NCBI GenBank assembly: GCA_035560795.1
Contig: DATMYV010000012.1
Span: 102,715-166,714, forward strand
DNA length: 64,000 nt
Reading direction: 5' to 3'
Origin: Longilinea sp035560795
GTDB taxonomy: Bacteria; Chloroflexota; Anaerolineae; Anaerolineales; Anaerolineaceae
A program made the position numbers and the translations under genes. This document shows positions 7,970 through 22,000 of the stretch, one piece after another. The notes below the pieces were generated by a model. That model searched no databases. It was not told the origin of the DNA and was given only the letters and a program-made list of their open reading frames with translations. Position 1 is the first letter of the stretch. Every line of letters starts with the position of its first letter.

Positions 7970-9004
7970 TTGAGTTCATCGATGACCCGTTGGCGGATTC
8001 CTTTCCTGATTATATGCATCATTTTTATTCTAAGTCTGGCTGCCTGCCAGGCAAAACCCACGGAACAAAACCAGGCAACCGCCACCCTCGAACCTACATC
8101 CACCCCCACTCCTGAGCCGCTGGGTCGTGAAGGCAATCCGGTCATCCTTGGATTGGTCCCCAGCGAGAGCGCGCCGGATCAGATTGCACAAGCAGCAGCG
8201 CTGGCCGAACAAATCAGCACGGTGGTTGGATTTACGGTAAAGGTCCTTGCCGTAGATGATTACGATCTGCTGCTAAATGAATTACAGGCGGGCAAAGTTC
8301 AACTGGCATTTTTACAACCGATGACCTATATAACAGCCCATCAGAACAACCTGGCAGATGTTGCGTTGCTGACCAACCACTTCGGTGTTTATTATTACGG
8401 CATGCAATTTCTCGCGAACGTTGAAAGTGGATTTGTGCCTTTTTTCGATGCGAAGAATAACGCGAATACCTCGGATGCTGCTACTGCATTGAGCCAGTTG
8501 AACGGGAAAAGAGCCTGTTGGGCAGAAACCAATTCAATTTCAGGCTATATTTTACCGGCCGGCATCCTGGCTGAAAACGGGATTTCCGTTTCCGAAGGGG
8601 CCAGGCTTGTATCTCAAACAGCCATAATCCGCGCGCTGTATATCAAAGGCGTTTGTGACTTCGGTGCCACATTTGCAATCTCTGGAGATCCGCGCACTTC
8701 ATCAACGGTGATCAATGATCTGACGGATGTGCGCGAGCGGGTACCGATCCTGTGGCAGAGCGATCCTGTCATCCCCAATTTAAACATGTCTTATGCGGCT
8801 TCGCTGCCCATGGAAATGCGGGCTCCATTGACCCAGGCATTCCTCGACATGGTCCGGACAGAAGAGGGAAAATCCTTACTTTCCGCGGCCACAGGCGATT
8901 ATGAAATCAGGGATTTACGGGAAGTGGATGATTCGGTTTATGATCCTTTGCGTGACGCTGTGGATGCCCTCGGATTTGACATCTATACCGCATTGGGTAA
9001 ATAA
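7970..9004 (+). CDS. PhnD/SsuA-type substrate-binding lipoprotein
   Basis: 344-residue lipoprotein (lipobox SLAAC) with the phosphate/phosphonate-binding (PhnD-like) fold: VILGLVPSESAPDQIAQ opens the domain, and FLQPMTYITAHQN and GKRACWAETNSISGYILPAG are the typical ligand-loop segments. It would bind a small oxyanion or phosphonate outside the cell. No permease or ATPase lies nearby, so it either serves a remote transporter or acts as a sensor. TTG 7970 is chosen because GGAG (7958-7961) is spaced 8 bases from it; ATG 7982 in frame lacks such a site. Confidence 0.85.
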   Translation: MSSSMTRWRIPFLIICIIFILSLAACQAKPTEQNQATATLEPTSTPTPEPLGREGNPVILGLVPSESAPDQIAQAAALAEQISTVVGFTVKVLAVDDYDLLLNELQAGKVQLAFLQPMTYITAHQNNLADVALLTNHFGVYYYGMQFLANVESGFVPFFDAKNNANTSDAATALSQLNGKRACWAETNSISGYILPAGILAENGISVSEGARLVSQTAIIRALYIKGVCDFGATFAISGDPRTSSTVINDLTDVRERVPILWQSDPVIPNLNMSYAASLPMEMRAPLTQAFLDMVRTEEGKSLLSAATGDYEIRDLREVDDSVYDPLRDAVDALGFDIYTALGK

Positions 9005-9040
9005 AACAATTTCTATGAATTGACCAGGTAGAAATCCCTA

Positions 9041-9706
9041 GTGATTCGAAAAACATTCCAAATGGTTTTACGCATGCTTTTTCTTCTTCTGGCTGCTGGA
9101 ATGATCGCCTTTGGTTTACCGCGCCTGGTTTCAGAACTTTACGCCTTGAAGCGAATTGTCAATCCGTCGACCATGTCAGAACGGCCGGTTGCCATTATTT
9201 TCGGGGCAGGTTTGCAACGAGATGGCTCGCCAACGGAAGTTCTGCGCGATCGGGTTGCGACGGGCGCTGACCTGTATTTCTCGGGTAAGGTCAAGAAACT
9301 CTTGATGAGCGGTGACAATCGTTTCGAAAATTATAATGAACCAGGGGCCATGCGTGCTTATGCGCTCGAATTGGGCGTGCCAGACGGCGATATCATCCTG
9401 GACTATGCCGGGCGGCGTACTTACGATACCTGCTATCGTGCCAAAGCGATTTTCGGCATCCAACAAGCGGTGCTGGTCACACAACGATTTCATTTGCCGC
9501 GTGCGCTTGTCATCTGTAATGGTTTAGGCCTGGACGGCGTCGGTGTCTCGGCAGACCGGCGTACCTACCATCAATATGCCCAGAACTTCTGGAATTTGCG
9601 CGAATTTCCGGCCACATTAATGGCGTTTGTTGATACCTTCATTACCAGGCCGCTGCCCGTTCAGGGCAATAAAGAAAAAATATTCCCCGATCATCCAGAC
9701 GAATAA
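9041..9706 (+). CDS. SanA/YdcF family (DUF218) membrane-anchored protein
   Basis: 221 residues with one N-terminal membrane segment and a DUF218 domain: AIIFGAGLQRDGSPTEVLRD, then LLMSGDN, and later YDTCYRAK and LVTQRFHLPRAL. The family includes E. coli SanA (vancomycin tolerance) and is thought to act in envelope metabolism; the reaction is not settled. GTG 9041 is used here; ATG 9062 is a possible internal start that keeps the membrane helix. It follows the PhnD-like gene by 36 bases and may be cotranscribed. Confidence 0.85.
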   Translation: MIRKTFQMVLRMLFLLLAAGMIAFGLPRLVSELYALKRIVNPSTMSERPVAIIFGAGLQRDGSPTEVLRDRVATGADLYFSGKVKKLLMSGDNRFENYNEPGAMRAYALELGVPDGDIILDYAGRRTYDTCYRAKAIFGIQQAVLVTQRFHLPRALVICNGLGLDGVGVSADRRTYHQYAQNFWNLREFPATLMAFVDTFITRPLPVQGNKEKIFPDHPDE

Positions 9707-9767
9707 CACAAAGATGGCTTAAATCGGGTATGCTTTTTGCAACAAGAATTAGGATAAAGGCTTGCCA

Positions 9768-10373
9768 ATGGCAGTTGAAACCATGAACCGCGAAAAAGCT
9801 CTGGCCATCGTTAAACATTACATCCAGAACAATAATTTGATCAACCACATGCTGGCTGTGGAGGCCGCCATGCGGTTTTACGCTCTACATCTTGGGCAAG
9901 ATCCTGAGGTATGGGGTAATACAGGATTGCTGCACGATTTTGATTGGGAAATCAACCCCACTCTCGACAATCATGCCATTGCCGGGGCACCGATCCTGCG
10001 GGAAAATGGTGTTTCTGAAGAAATAATCCTGTCAATTTTGTCCCATGCCAGCAACAGCGGCGTGCCCCGCGACACCTTGCTTGCCAAGGGTCTTTACGCA
10101 TGTGATGAATTAACCGGCCTGATTACCGCCGTGGCATTGGTTCGTCCGTCGCGCTCGCTTTACGATCTGACTGCCGGTTCCGTGAAAAAGAAATGGAAAG
10201 ACCGTGCCTTCGCTGCTGGTGTCAACAGGGAAGAGATCGAGTCTGCTGCCGCCGATTTTGGCGTTGAACTATGGCAGCACGTCGATAATATTATCCTGGC
10301 TATGCGCAGTATTGCACCGCAACTTGGCCTGGAGGGGTTTCTTAGCCCAAATGGTTTGCCTCTCGATCAGTAA
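9768..10373 (+). CDS. HD-domain hydrolase (HDIG family)
   Basis: About 201 residues, a soluble HD-superfamily phosphohydrolase. Visible metal ligands are H in LINHMLAVE, HD in LLHDFDWE, H in DNHAIAG and H in ILSHASNSG. This pattern matches small HDIG proteins of unknown substrate. ATG 9768 is preferred since AGGATAAAGG lies 7 bases upstream; TTG 9762 is too close to it. The following gene begins 30 bases after the stop with its own ribosome-binding site. Confidence 0.85.
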   Translation: MAVETMNREKALAIVKHYIQNNNLINHMLAVEAAMRFYALHLGQDPEVWGNTGLLHDFDWEINPTLDNHAIAGAPILRENGVSEEIILSILSHASNSGVPRDTLLAKGLYACDELTGLITAVALVRPSRSLYDLTAGSVKKKWKDRAFAAGVNREEIESAAADFGVELWQHVDNIILAMRSIAPQLGLEGFLSPNGLPLDQ

Positions 10374-10403
10374 TACCAACGCACTCAGATAGGAGAAATT
10401 TGC

Positions 10404-11510
10404 ATGTCTCTTCAAGGAAAAGGGTATTTTATTTGGAAGCTGCCCAAGTGCGAAAACGCCAATCCAACTGCGATTGCCAGATTGGCGCGTTCTGCAAATC
10501 TTACACATGTTCTCATCAAAATTGCCGACGGCATTTTTAAGTACAATGTGGATAAATCGACTCTCTATGATTACGTGCCGCCTGTCGTTTCTGAGTTGAA
10601 AAAACACGGAATTCAAGTGTGGGGCTGGCATTATATTTATGGAATGGATCCGCAAGGCGAAGCCCGCATCGCCATTCAACGCGTGAAAGATCTCGGTTTG
10701 GACGGCTATGTGATTGACGCTGAGTCCGAGTTTAAAATTGCTGGACGGGCAACTGCCGCACGAACATTCATGGCAAAAATCCGTTCGGAATTGTCGTCTG
10801 TCCCAATCGCTCTTAGTTCGTTCCGTTACCCATCCTATCATCCGCAGTTTCCCTGGAAGGAATTTCTCAACCAGTGCGACCTCAATATGCCGCAGGTGTA
10901 CTGGGAAAAAGCCCATAACCCCGCTTCCCAGTTGGTACGCGTCGTCAAAGAGTTCCAGGGTATGACCCCCTACCGGCCGTTGATCCCGACCGGGGCAGCC
11001 TACGGTGCTGGTACCTGGCATCCGACAGCCGAGGATATTGTAGAATTCCTCGATAAGGTTCAAGCGCTTAAAATTCCAGCGGCCAATTTTTACAGTTGGG
11101 ATGAATCGCGTGGCCGTTTTCCGGATTTGTGGAAAGCTGCCTATGATTATCCCTGGGGCGTCCTTCCTCCTGAACCTGTAGCAGATATCGCCGATCAATT
11201 GGTGGATGCCTGGAACAGCCATGACATCGAACAGATCGCCAGCCATTATACAGCCAACGCTGCTCACATAACCAGTGCCCGCACCGTTCATGGCATCCTC
11301 TCCATCAGAGCCTGGTACGGCGCCTTTCTCAGGACCATTCTCCCGAACGGACGCTTTCAACGCACAGGCCTGACCGGCACTGGAAACAATCGCCACCTGA
11401 GTTGGACCGCCACCAGCGAAAATGGCAAAGTTCTAGACGGTGTCGATACGCTGGGTTTACTGGATGGAAAAATTATTTACCATTACACCAGCTTCACAGT
11501 GACAAAATAA
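10404..11510 (+). CDS. TIM-barrel glycosidase-like protein fused to an NTF2/SnoaL-like domain
   Basis: 368 residues without signal peptide. Residues 1 to about 255 look like a TIM barrel of the glycoside hydrolase-like type: strand ends such as THVLIKIADG, IQVWGWHYIYG, DGYVIDAES, LNMPQVYWE and FYSWDES carry acidic and aromatic residues, and DAES could hold a catalytic acid. Residues about 260-368 (QLVDAWNSHDIEQIASHYT onward) are an NTF2/SnoaL-like fold. The fusion is unusual. Activity and substrate are unknown, and a cytoplasmic location is inferred from the lack of a signal. SD AGGAGAAATTTGC precedes ATG 10404. Confidence 0.7.
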   Translation: MSLQGKGYFIWKLPKCENANPTAIARLARSANLTHVLIKIADGIFKYNVDKSTLYDYVPPVVSELKKHGIQVWGWHYIYGMDPQGEARIAIQRVKDLGLDGYVIDAESEFKIAGRATAARTFMAKIRSELSSVPIALSSFRYPSYHPQFPWKEFLNQCDLNMPQVYWEKAHNPASQLVRVVKEFQGMTPYRPLIPTGAAYGAGTWHPTAEDIVEFLDKVQALKIPAANFYSWDESRGRFPDLWKAAYDYPWGVLPPEPVADIADQLVDAWNSHDIEQIASHYTANAAHITSARTVHGILSIRAWYGAFLRTILPNGRFQRTGLTGTGNNRHLSWTATSENGKVLDGVDTLGLLDGKIIYHYTSFTVTK

Positions 11511-11521
11511 GGCACAACTCC

Positions 11522-11555
11522 AAAAAAAGGCGTTTCAAATAGAAACGCCTTTTTT
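11522..11555. terminator. Bidirectional rho-independent terminator
   Basis: Stem AAAAAAGGCGTTTC (11523-11536) pairs with 11542-11555 around a 5-base loop; A run on the left, T run on the right. It serves the convergent barrel/NTF2 gene (plus) and the topoisomerase A gene (minus). Confidence 0.9.
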
Positions 11556-11570
11556 GATAAATAACTTTTG

Positions 11571-14483
11571 TCATTTCTTGTTCGGCTTTTTTGGAGCCGG
11601 TGGTTTTTTTGTCGTGACTGTTTTACTATTTCCGCTACTACCGGTTGATTTCTTCTTTGCTGGCGTGGTTGGCTTGGATTTGGCAGGTTTGTCGATGGCA
11701 ACTGAGGTCGGTTTCGGTTTGGCAGGTTTCTTCACGGCAGGTTGTTGGGTCAATTTGGCCTTGGAATTACCAGCGGTCTGGCTGTTTTTCTTGACAGGCT
11801 TTTTTTCCTTTGCTGCCTCGGTATTTTTGGCAGCAGTCTTCTTCTCGGTTAGCAAGGCCGGTTGATCGACTGCTTTCCTTGTGAGTCTGGCTGTGGTTTT
11901 CGCCGCAGCTGGTTTGGTTGCCGGTTTTGCCTTATCGTTTTTTGGTTCTTTTTCAATGCCATTCGTTGCCAAACTCAGGAGGGCTGGCTGTTCGATAGGC
12001 TGCTGTTTGGTATCCGCTTTTGGTTTTATCCCGGCTTGTTTTCCTTCCCAAAATTCCAGACTATCGAAAACCGTTGTGAGTCCAAGAGCGGCATCTCCAG
12101 TTTTTACGGGGACCAATTCCCTGCCCACCCCTCCGCGTTTGCCAGCGGTTATCTCGTCAACCCGCACCTGTTTCGCGGCCAACACTTGCATGTGAATCCA
12201 ACCAGTAGTGTTCTTCTTTCCCGTCAAACCGCCAACCAAATCCGTGCGTGGCGGCAATTTGCAGGCAATCACCCCCTGTCCGTATCGCCCCTGGAGCGGG
12301 AAATCATCCACTGCAATGCGCCAACCCAAACCATTCGATGCCAGCAGCAAGATCTCAGCTCCGGATTTTACGGGTTGAGCCGTACAGACCACGTCATTTG
12401 GCGATAATTTGATGCCGCTCACGCCGCCAGCCACCAGCCCCATCGGCCTGACATCCTTTTCAGTGAATCGAATTGCCATTCCGCGGGAGGTTAAGAACAG
12501 GATATCGTCATCGCCTTTAGTCAAGAATACCCAACCCAGCAAATCTTCGTTATCCACTTTGATGAGCGTGAAAGCTTGGGAGGAAGGGCCGGGCAATTCA
12601 TTGACCGATGTTTTCTTAATCATGCCGTTTTGGCTCACCGCGGCGATAAAGCGCTCATTGTCTTTATCACGCTGCATCGGCATCGAAAATGCCCCAACCA
12701 GCATGGTGCTTTCATCCAGAGGTGCGACCTTATAGAATGGCACGCCGTCGCTAAATCTCTCCACTTCTGGCAGCGTGTGCAGTGCGATTGCGGCTGTTTT
12801 TCCGTCCTGGTCTACCAGATAGAGAGTTTGGTGGGTATCAGCCCTCAGAAGAAATCGCGGTGCTTCACGCCCGCTCACCCTCGGCAAGTCATCACCGTTG
12901 GATCGACCAACGAGACCTTCGGTTGTAATCCCCACCCAAACAACCTGCGCCGGGGTCACATCGGTTGCCGTCAAGCGGTCAACGGCTGCCTCGCCTTCTT
13001 TTAAGGAAACGATCTGCGTCCGCCTGCGGTCTCCATAGGAGGATTTCATCGCAAGCAATTCCTGCTCGATCACGAGCCGCATTTTCTTGGGTAGTTTTAG
13101 CAGCGATTCCAATTCTTGAATCTGCGCCATCAAGTCTTTATACTCGTCCTCGATCTTTTTCCGCTCCAGCGCGGCCAGGCGGCGCAGCGGCATTTCCAAA
13201 ATCGCATGGGCTTGAATATCGCTTAATGAAAAGCGTTTCATCAACCGCGCGTGCGCTGTTTCAACATCCGGAGCGGCGCGGATGATGGCAATTACTTCAT
13301 CCAGGTGCTTGATGGCAATGCGTAGCCCCTCCAGAATGTGCGCCCGTGCCTTGGCTCTTGCAAGATCAAATTCTGTTCGCCGGCGGACAACCTCCAGTCT
13401 GTGCTCCAGGTAGACCCGCAATGCCTGTTTCAGTGACAATAAGTGCGGTTCATTATCGACTAAAGCCAACAGGTTAATACTGATGGTGGATTGGAGCGGA
13501 GTGCGTTTATATAATTCGCGCAATAGATTGTTTTCGACAGCCGCCTTTGACAACTCAATGACAATGCGCATCCCGTGGCGGTCTGATTCATCGCGCAGGT
13601 CGCTAATGCCTTCCAGAGTGCCCTCGCGCACTAATTCAGCAATGCGTTCAACCAGCGCCGACTTGTTCACCTGATAAGGCAGCTCGTTGATAATTATGCG
13701 GCTCTTACCGCGTCCCATATCCTCAAGATGAACGCGACCGCGCACGGTAACCCGGCCTTTTCCAGTAGCATAAGCGCTGAGCAATTCGTTCGACTCGTGC
13801 TCCTGTAAAATAATACCGCCGGTCGGAAAATCGGGTCCCTTTACAAAATGCATCAGATCATTGATCGAGACATCGTCCAGTTTGTCCCAACCTTGCAACA
13901 TGAAGATCAATGCATCGACAACTTCCGAAAGGTTGTGGGGAGGGATGCTGGTGGCCATACCAACAGCAATGCCAGTAGCGCCGTTGACCAGTAAATTGGG
14001 CACTGCGGCCGGGAGCACTTCCGGTTCATCGAGCGTGCCATCGAAATTGCGTCCAAAATTGACGGTAGCTCGATCAATTTGATTGAGCAGTTCAATTGCA
14101 AAAGGCGTCAGACGGGCTTCGGTATACCTCATCGCCGCTGGCGGATCGCCGTCGACGCTGCCAAAATTGCCCTGGCCGTCAATGAGCATATTACGCATGG
14201 AGAAATCCTGCCCCAGGCGTGCCATGGCTTCATACACTGCCATATCGCCGTGCGGGTGGTATTTTCCCAGCACTTCACCCACAATTCTGGCGGACTTTTT
14301 ATATGCCGAATCAGAACGTATCCCCATATCATACATGGCATATAAAATACGGCGTTGGACCGGTTTCAGACCGTCACGTGCATCCGGCAGCGCTCGGGCG
14401 ATAATTACGCTCATGGCGTAATCCAGATAGGACTGCTGCATTTCGTGGTCGATATCTACTTTGCGAATCTGGCCAATTTCCAT
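11571..14483 (-). CDS. gyrA: DNA gyrase/topoisomerase IV subunit A with long basic C-terminal tail
   Basis: Type IIA topoisomerase breakage-reunion subunit, 970 residues. The winged helix domain has the catalytic Tyr at 120 in MRYTEARL, and the quinolone pocket reads HPHGDMAVYE, with Met81 and Glu85 where E. coli GyrA has Ser83 and Asp87. The six-bladed C-terminal domain follows (about 500-805). No canonical GyrA box is seen in blade 1; a related GKRGGVG stands late in the domain, so ParC-like activity is possible. Residues about 810-970 are a Lys/Pro/Ala-rich tail with two QPALL motifs. SD GGAGATCGTAA precedes ATG 14483. The gyrA name is by similarity; no B subunit is in the window. Confidence 0.92.
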   Translation of the reverse strand: MEIGQIRKVDIDHEMQQSYLDYAMSVIIARALPDARDGLKPVQRRILYAMYDMGIRSDSAYKKSARIVGEVLGKYHPHGDMAVYEAMARLGQDFSMRNMLIDGQGNFGSVDGDPPAAMRYTEARLTPFAIELLNQIDRATVNFGRNFDGTLDEPEVLPAAVPNLLVNGATGIAVGMATSIPPHNLSEVVDALIFMLQGWDKLDDVSINDLMHFVKGPDFPTGGIILQEHESNELLSAYATGKGRVTVRGRVHLEDMGRGKSRIIINELPYQVNKSALVERIAELVREGTLEGISDLRDESDRHGMRIVIELSKAAVENNLLRELYKRTPLQSTISINLLALVDNEPHLLSLKQALRVYLEHRLEVVRRRTEFDLARAKARAHILEGLRIAIKHLDEVIAIIRAAPDVETAHARLMKRFSLSDIQAHAILEMPLRRLAALERKKIEDEYKDLMAQIQELESLLKLPKKMRLVIEQELLAMKSSYGDRRRTQIVSLKEGEAAVDRLTATDVTPAQVVWVGITTEGLVGRSNGDDLPRVSGREAPRFLLRADTHQTLYLVDQDGKTAAIALHTLPEVERFSDGVPFYKVAPLDESTMLVGAFSMPMQRDKDNERFIAAVSQNGMIKKTSVNELPGPSSQAFTLIKVDNEDLLGWVFLTKGDDDILFLTSRGMAIRFTEKDVRPMGLVAGGVSGIKLSPNDVVCTAQPVKSGAEILLLASNGLGWRIAVDDFPLQGRYGQGVIACKLPPRTDLVGGLTGKKNTTGWIHMQVLAAKQVRVDEITAGKRGGVGRELVPVKTGDAALGLTTVFDSLEFWEGKQAGIKPKADTKQQPIEQPALLSLATNGIEKEPKNDKAKPATKPAAAKTTARLTRKAVDQPALLTEKKTAAKNTEAAKEKKPVKKNSQTAGNSKAKLTQQPAVKKPAKPKPTSVAIDKPAKSKPTTPAKKKSTGSSGNSKTVTTKKPPAPKKPNKK

Positions 14484-14548
14484 TTACGATCTCCGATGTG
14501 AGTATCGAACGCATTACTCAAACAATTAATCATTTTACTTGAAATCAA

Positions 14549-14579
14549 AAGAGCCTGCGGAATTTACTCGCAGGCTCTT
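14549..14579 (-). terminator. Terminator after rpoC
   Basis: Stem 14549-14559 pairs with 14569-14579 (11 bp) around a 9-base loop. On the minus strand a short TTTT run follows. It lies 17 bases beyond the rpoC stop and before the topoisomerase gene. Confidence 0.8.
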
Positions 14580-14596
14580 ATTCAGTTGATTAAGAC

Positions 14597-18829
<4,233 letters not shown>

Positions 18830-18960
18830 TAAAATCGCCTCCTGAACTGAGAACCGTGAAGAGATGAATTATGATTCCTTAACCAATTTCAGCGCACAGG
18901 TTTTTCTCGCTGGCGCTGGTAATCTAGTCAATGGCAGATATAGCACACATGCAAACGGAC

Positions 18961-18987
18961 ATTATAACACAAATTCTCTTCCGTCAA
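18961..18987 (-). promoter_or_regulatory. Extended -10 promoter of rpoC
   Basis: On the minus strand TTGACG (18982-18987), 15-base spacer, then TATAAT (18961-18966) preceded by TGT, i.e. an extended -10. The short spacer is compensated by the TGn motif. Predicted leader is about 125 bases and contains a GC-rich inverted repeat (CAGCGC/GCGCTG). Confidence 0.7.
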
Positions 18988-19039
18988 TCATTAACTTTTC
19001 AATTTTCTCTTGATTTGTATGAGAGATTTTTAACCTTTT

Positions 19040-22000
19040 TTAGAAACCACCTGGAAGCGGTTCGGCGGGGATTTCGAAATAGAAAATACTCCCCCGCCCC
19101 AGTTGGCTTTCAACCCAGACGCGTCCCTTGTGGCGTTCAGCAATGGATTTGACAATCGCCAGGCCTAACCCTGTCCCACGCTGTTGATAAGCTTCCCTGC
19201 GGCCGCTGCGGTAAAACTTCTCAAATAACCGTGGCAAATCCAACGGGGCGATACCAATGCCGTTATCCTGTACTTCAAAGACCACGCTTTGTGAATGGCG
19301 TACCAGGCGCACCTTGACCTGCCCATTCGTCTGGGCATATTTGACTGCATTATCAACCAGATTGTAAAATGCCTGTTGAATCAGGGCAGGATCTGCATTC
19401 ACAGTCATTGGGCGCATTTCCTGCGTATCCAAAGCCAGCGTAATATTGTTCTGCACCGCTTGCGGCTGCAGCGAAGTCATCACCTGATCGACAATTTCAT
19501 TCAGGTTTACTTTTTCCGAACGCAAGCCTATCCCGGTCTCGATCCGGCCAAGGTCAAGCAGGTTGTTCACCAGACGGGTCATGTTTTCGACGCCCAACAT
19601 GATCTTCTTGGTATAACTTTGCTGCTGGTCGTTGAGTTCGCCAACCATTTGCAGCATGGCTGAATAACCCTTCATTAAGGTCAGCGGAGAGCGCAGATCG
19701 TGACTGACCGTTGAAACAAACTCCGTCTTGATCGCATCCAATTCCTTAAATTGGGTAATATCCTGCAGGATGACGATCTTTCCAACCCGGCGGGATTCTG
19801 CTGCCACTGGCGAAACGCTGGCATGGTAAACCTTATTGCCTGGCAGGGTAACCTCGCGCGATTGAATTCGCTCATTGAGAGGTACTTTTGCCAGATTCAA
19901 CAAATCAGGAACTGCCAGGACTTCATCCATTGTTTTCCCTGAGGTTGCTGAATTAATCAGGCCTGGGGTTTGCATGGCAGCCGGGTTCACCAGCAAGAGC
20001 CGGCCTTGCTCATCAAATACCAGCACCGGTTCCGGGGTGGAATACAGTACTGCTTCCAACCGTTGCCGGCCGATTTCAGCCGTGGCATATAGGCTCGAGT
20101 TGGCTGCTGCCAGGGCAGACTGCGCCGTCAGCGTCGACAGGAATCGGATATTTTCCTCGGTAAATTGGCGCGGCGTGTCATAGCCAATCCATAAAGCACC
20201 GAAGAACTGGGATTCATGATAAATCGGCATTCCCAGCAAGGCCGCCGGGGCGCGCTGCCCAGGCGTGATATTCAGACGACGCATCCTAGCCATATTGGGC
20301 ACTACTAACATTTCCGTGCGTTGTACCTGTTCGATAACCAGAGAGTCGAGACCGGAATAAATCTCGGCAGCCGGACCAGCGCTGAACGACACCGGTTGCC
20401 CGGTTTCCTGGTCTAGTGAGACAGGCCGGACCAGCACCATGCGGACGGCCGACACGCCATCCCCGAGGGCAGCCTTTAGAATTGGCTGAACCGCTTTTTC
20501 AATGTTGAGGTTGGCAGCAACACCCTGGCTTACTTCCAGCAATCGGTTGAGTTCCAGCAAACGCGCCTTAAGACTCAAACGCATACGCTCGAATGCATTG
20601 CTCAATTGCCCCACTTCATCCACGCCTGATACCATTAACGGAGAATTGAGCTGGCCTTGAGAAATCATGGTCGCCTGCTGCGAAAGCGTCCGTAGGGTTG
20701 TGGTAACACCCCGCAGGCTGAAACGCAGCAGCAGATATACCACTACTGTGATTCCCAAAAGAATCAGCAATAGCGGAATGGCTATGCTTAGAGCAAGTCT
20801 TTGTACCCTTTCACTTGGCAGGCTTACAACAACGGTCCAAGGCCGCCCGGTGATGGGCTGCGAATAAACCATCCGCCGCGTGCCCAGTTGTGAAGTCTCC
20901 TCGAAGAAATCGGCGGACTCAGGAACGACTCCAAGATAATCGCTCATCACCAGCGATGAATTTTCAAGCGTGTAATACAAAACTTTATTATTCTCGTCGA
21001 GAATACTGCCTTCACCGCCCATTTCCTGGAGTTTCTTAAGGGCCTGGATTGCCGGCAGGGTGAAAGGATTGGAGCGCAAATCCGTCCAACCCATCAGAAC
21101 TCCCAGTGTCCGGCCTTCCGCATCCGCGATGGCAGCGACGAAAACAAACTGCGCTGATGTATCCCCTGTCACGGGATTGAGCGTGTAGGTTTGCACCGGA
21201 ACGCCTTTAAAGGCCAGACCGGCGGCGACTTTCTCGCGTTCGCCCAGGGAAATTGATTGGCCGCCCGGCGCCAGGGCAATCAGATTGCCATCCTGACCAA
21301 GCAAACCTATTCGAGTAAAGAAAGGCAATGAACGCAGAATCCGCGATAGTTCAGCTTTTTGAGTATCTGCATCCAGGCCGATTAATTCAGGCCGGGCCTG
21401 GTTAAGCAATAAACCCTGACCGCTCTCCAGGAAATACGGCAAGCTGTCCGAAACCACCTGGGCCGTACTTGAAAGGCGCTCGCGGATCATCTCGCGGGCT
21501 GCATTCCCTGCAACAATCCAATCGCCGAACATCAAAGTTAAGAGCAAAACCAGAATTAACGGGAAAGTCCAGAAGAAAAATCGGGTTTGCAGGCTGGTCT
21601 CTGCGGGCGAAGGGACCAACGGCCCTGACCGCCCCCATAATTTTGGGGTCAATAAATATACAGTTTCTGCCAGGATGCAAGCAACAACGAGTTCAGCCGT
21701 TCGCGCCAGCAGCAGTATCCACGAGCCGGTCAGTGCGTAGTCGACCCGCACGGCCGCGTCGCCGGTTGAAGAAAAGAATGCCACAATGATCGATATCGGG
21801 ATATAGAAAATTCCAATTATTGCTGCAGCGCCAAGTGGATTGCGGAGAAAGTGATAAAAACTGGTCCGGTAGCGTTGCCGGACAGATGCGCTAAAGATCA
21901 TCGCAAAAATGGCGAATTCCAGCGGCGTAAAAGCACTGTGGGTTTCCCACAAGGCGAAGAATAAGCCACTCAATAAACCGATTACCACGGACGGCAACGT

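Noticed and set aside
11571..12060. The low-complexity tail of the topoisomerase A subunit as a frameshift artefact
   Set aside because: The frame stays open to a stop just before a clean terminator and shows repeated QPALL motifs, so it is read as a real extension.
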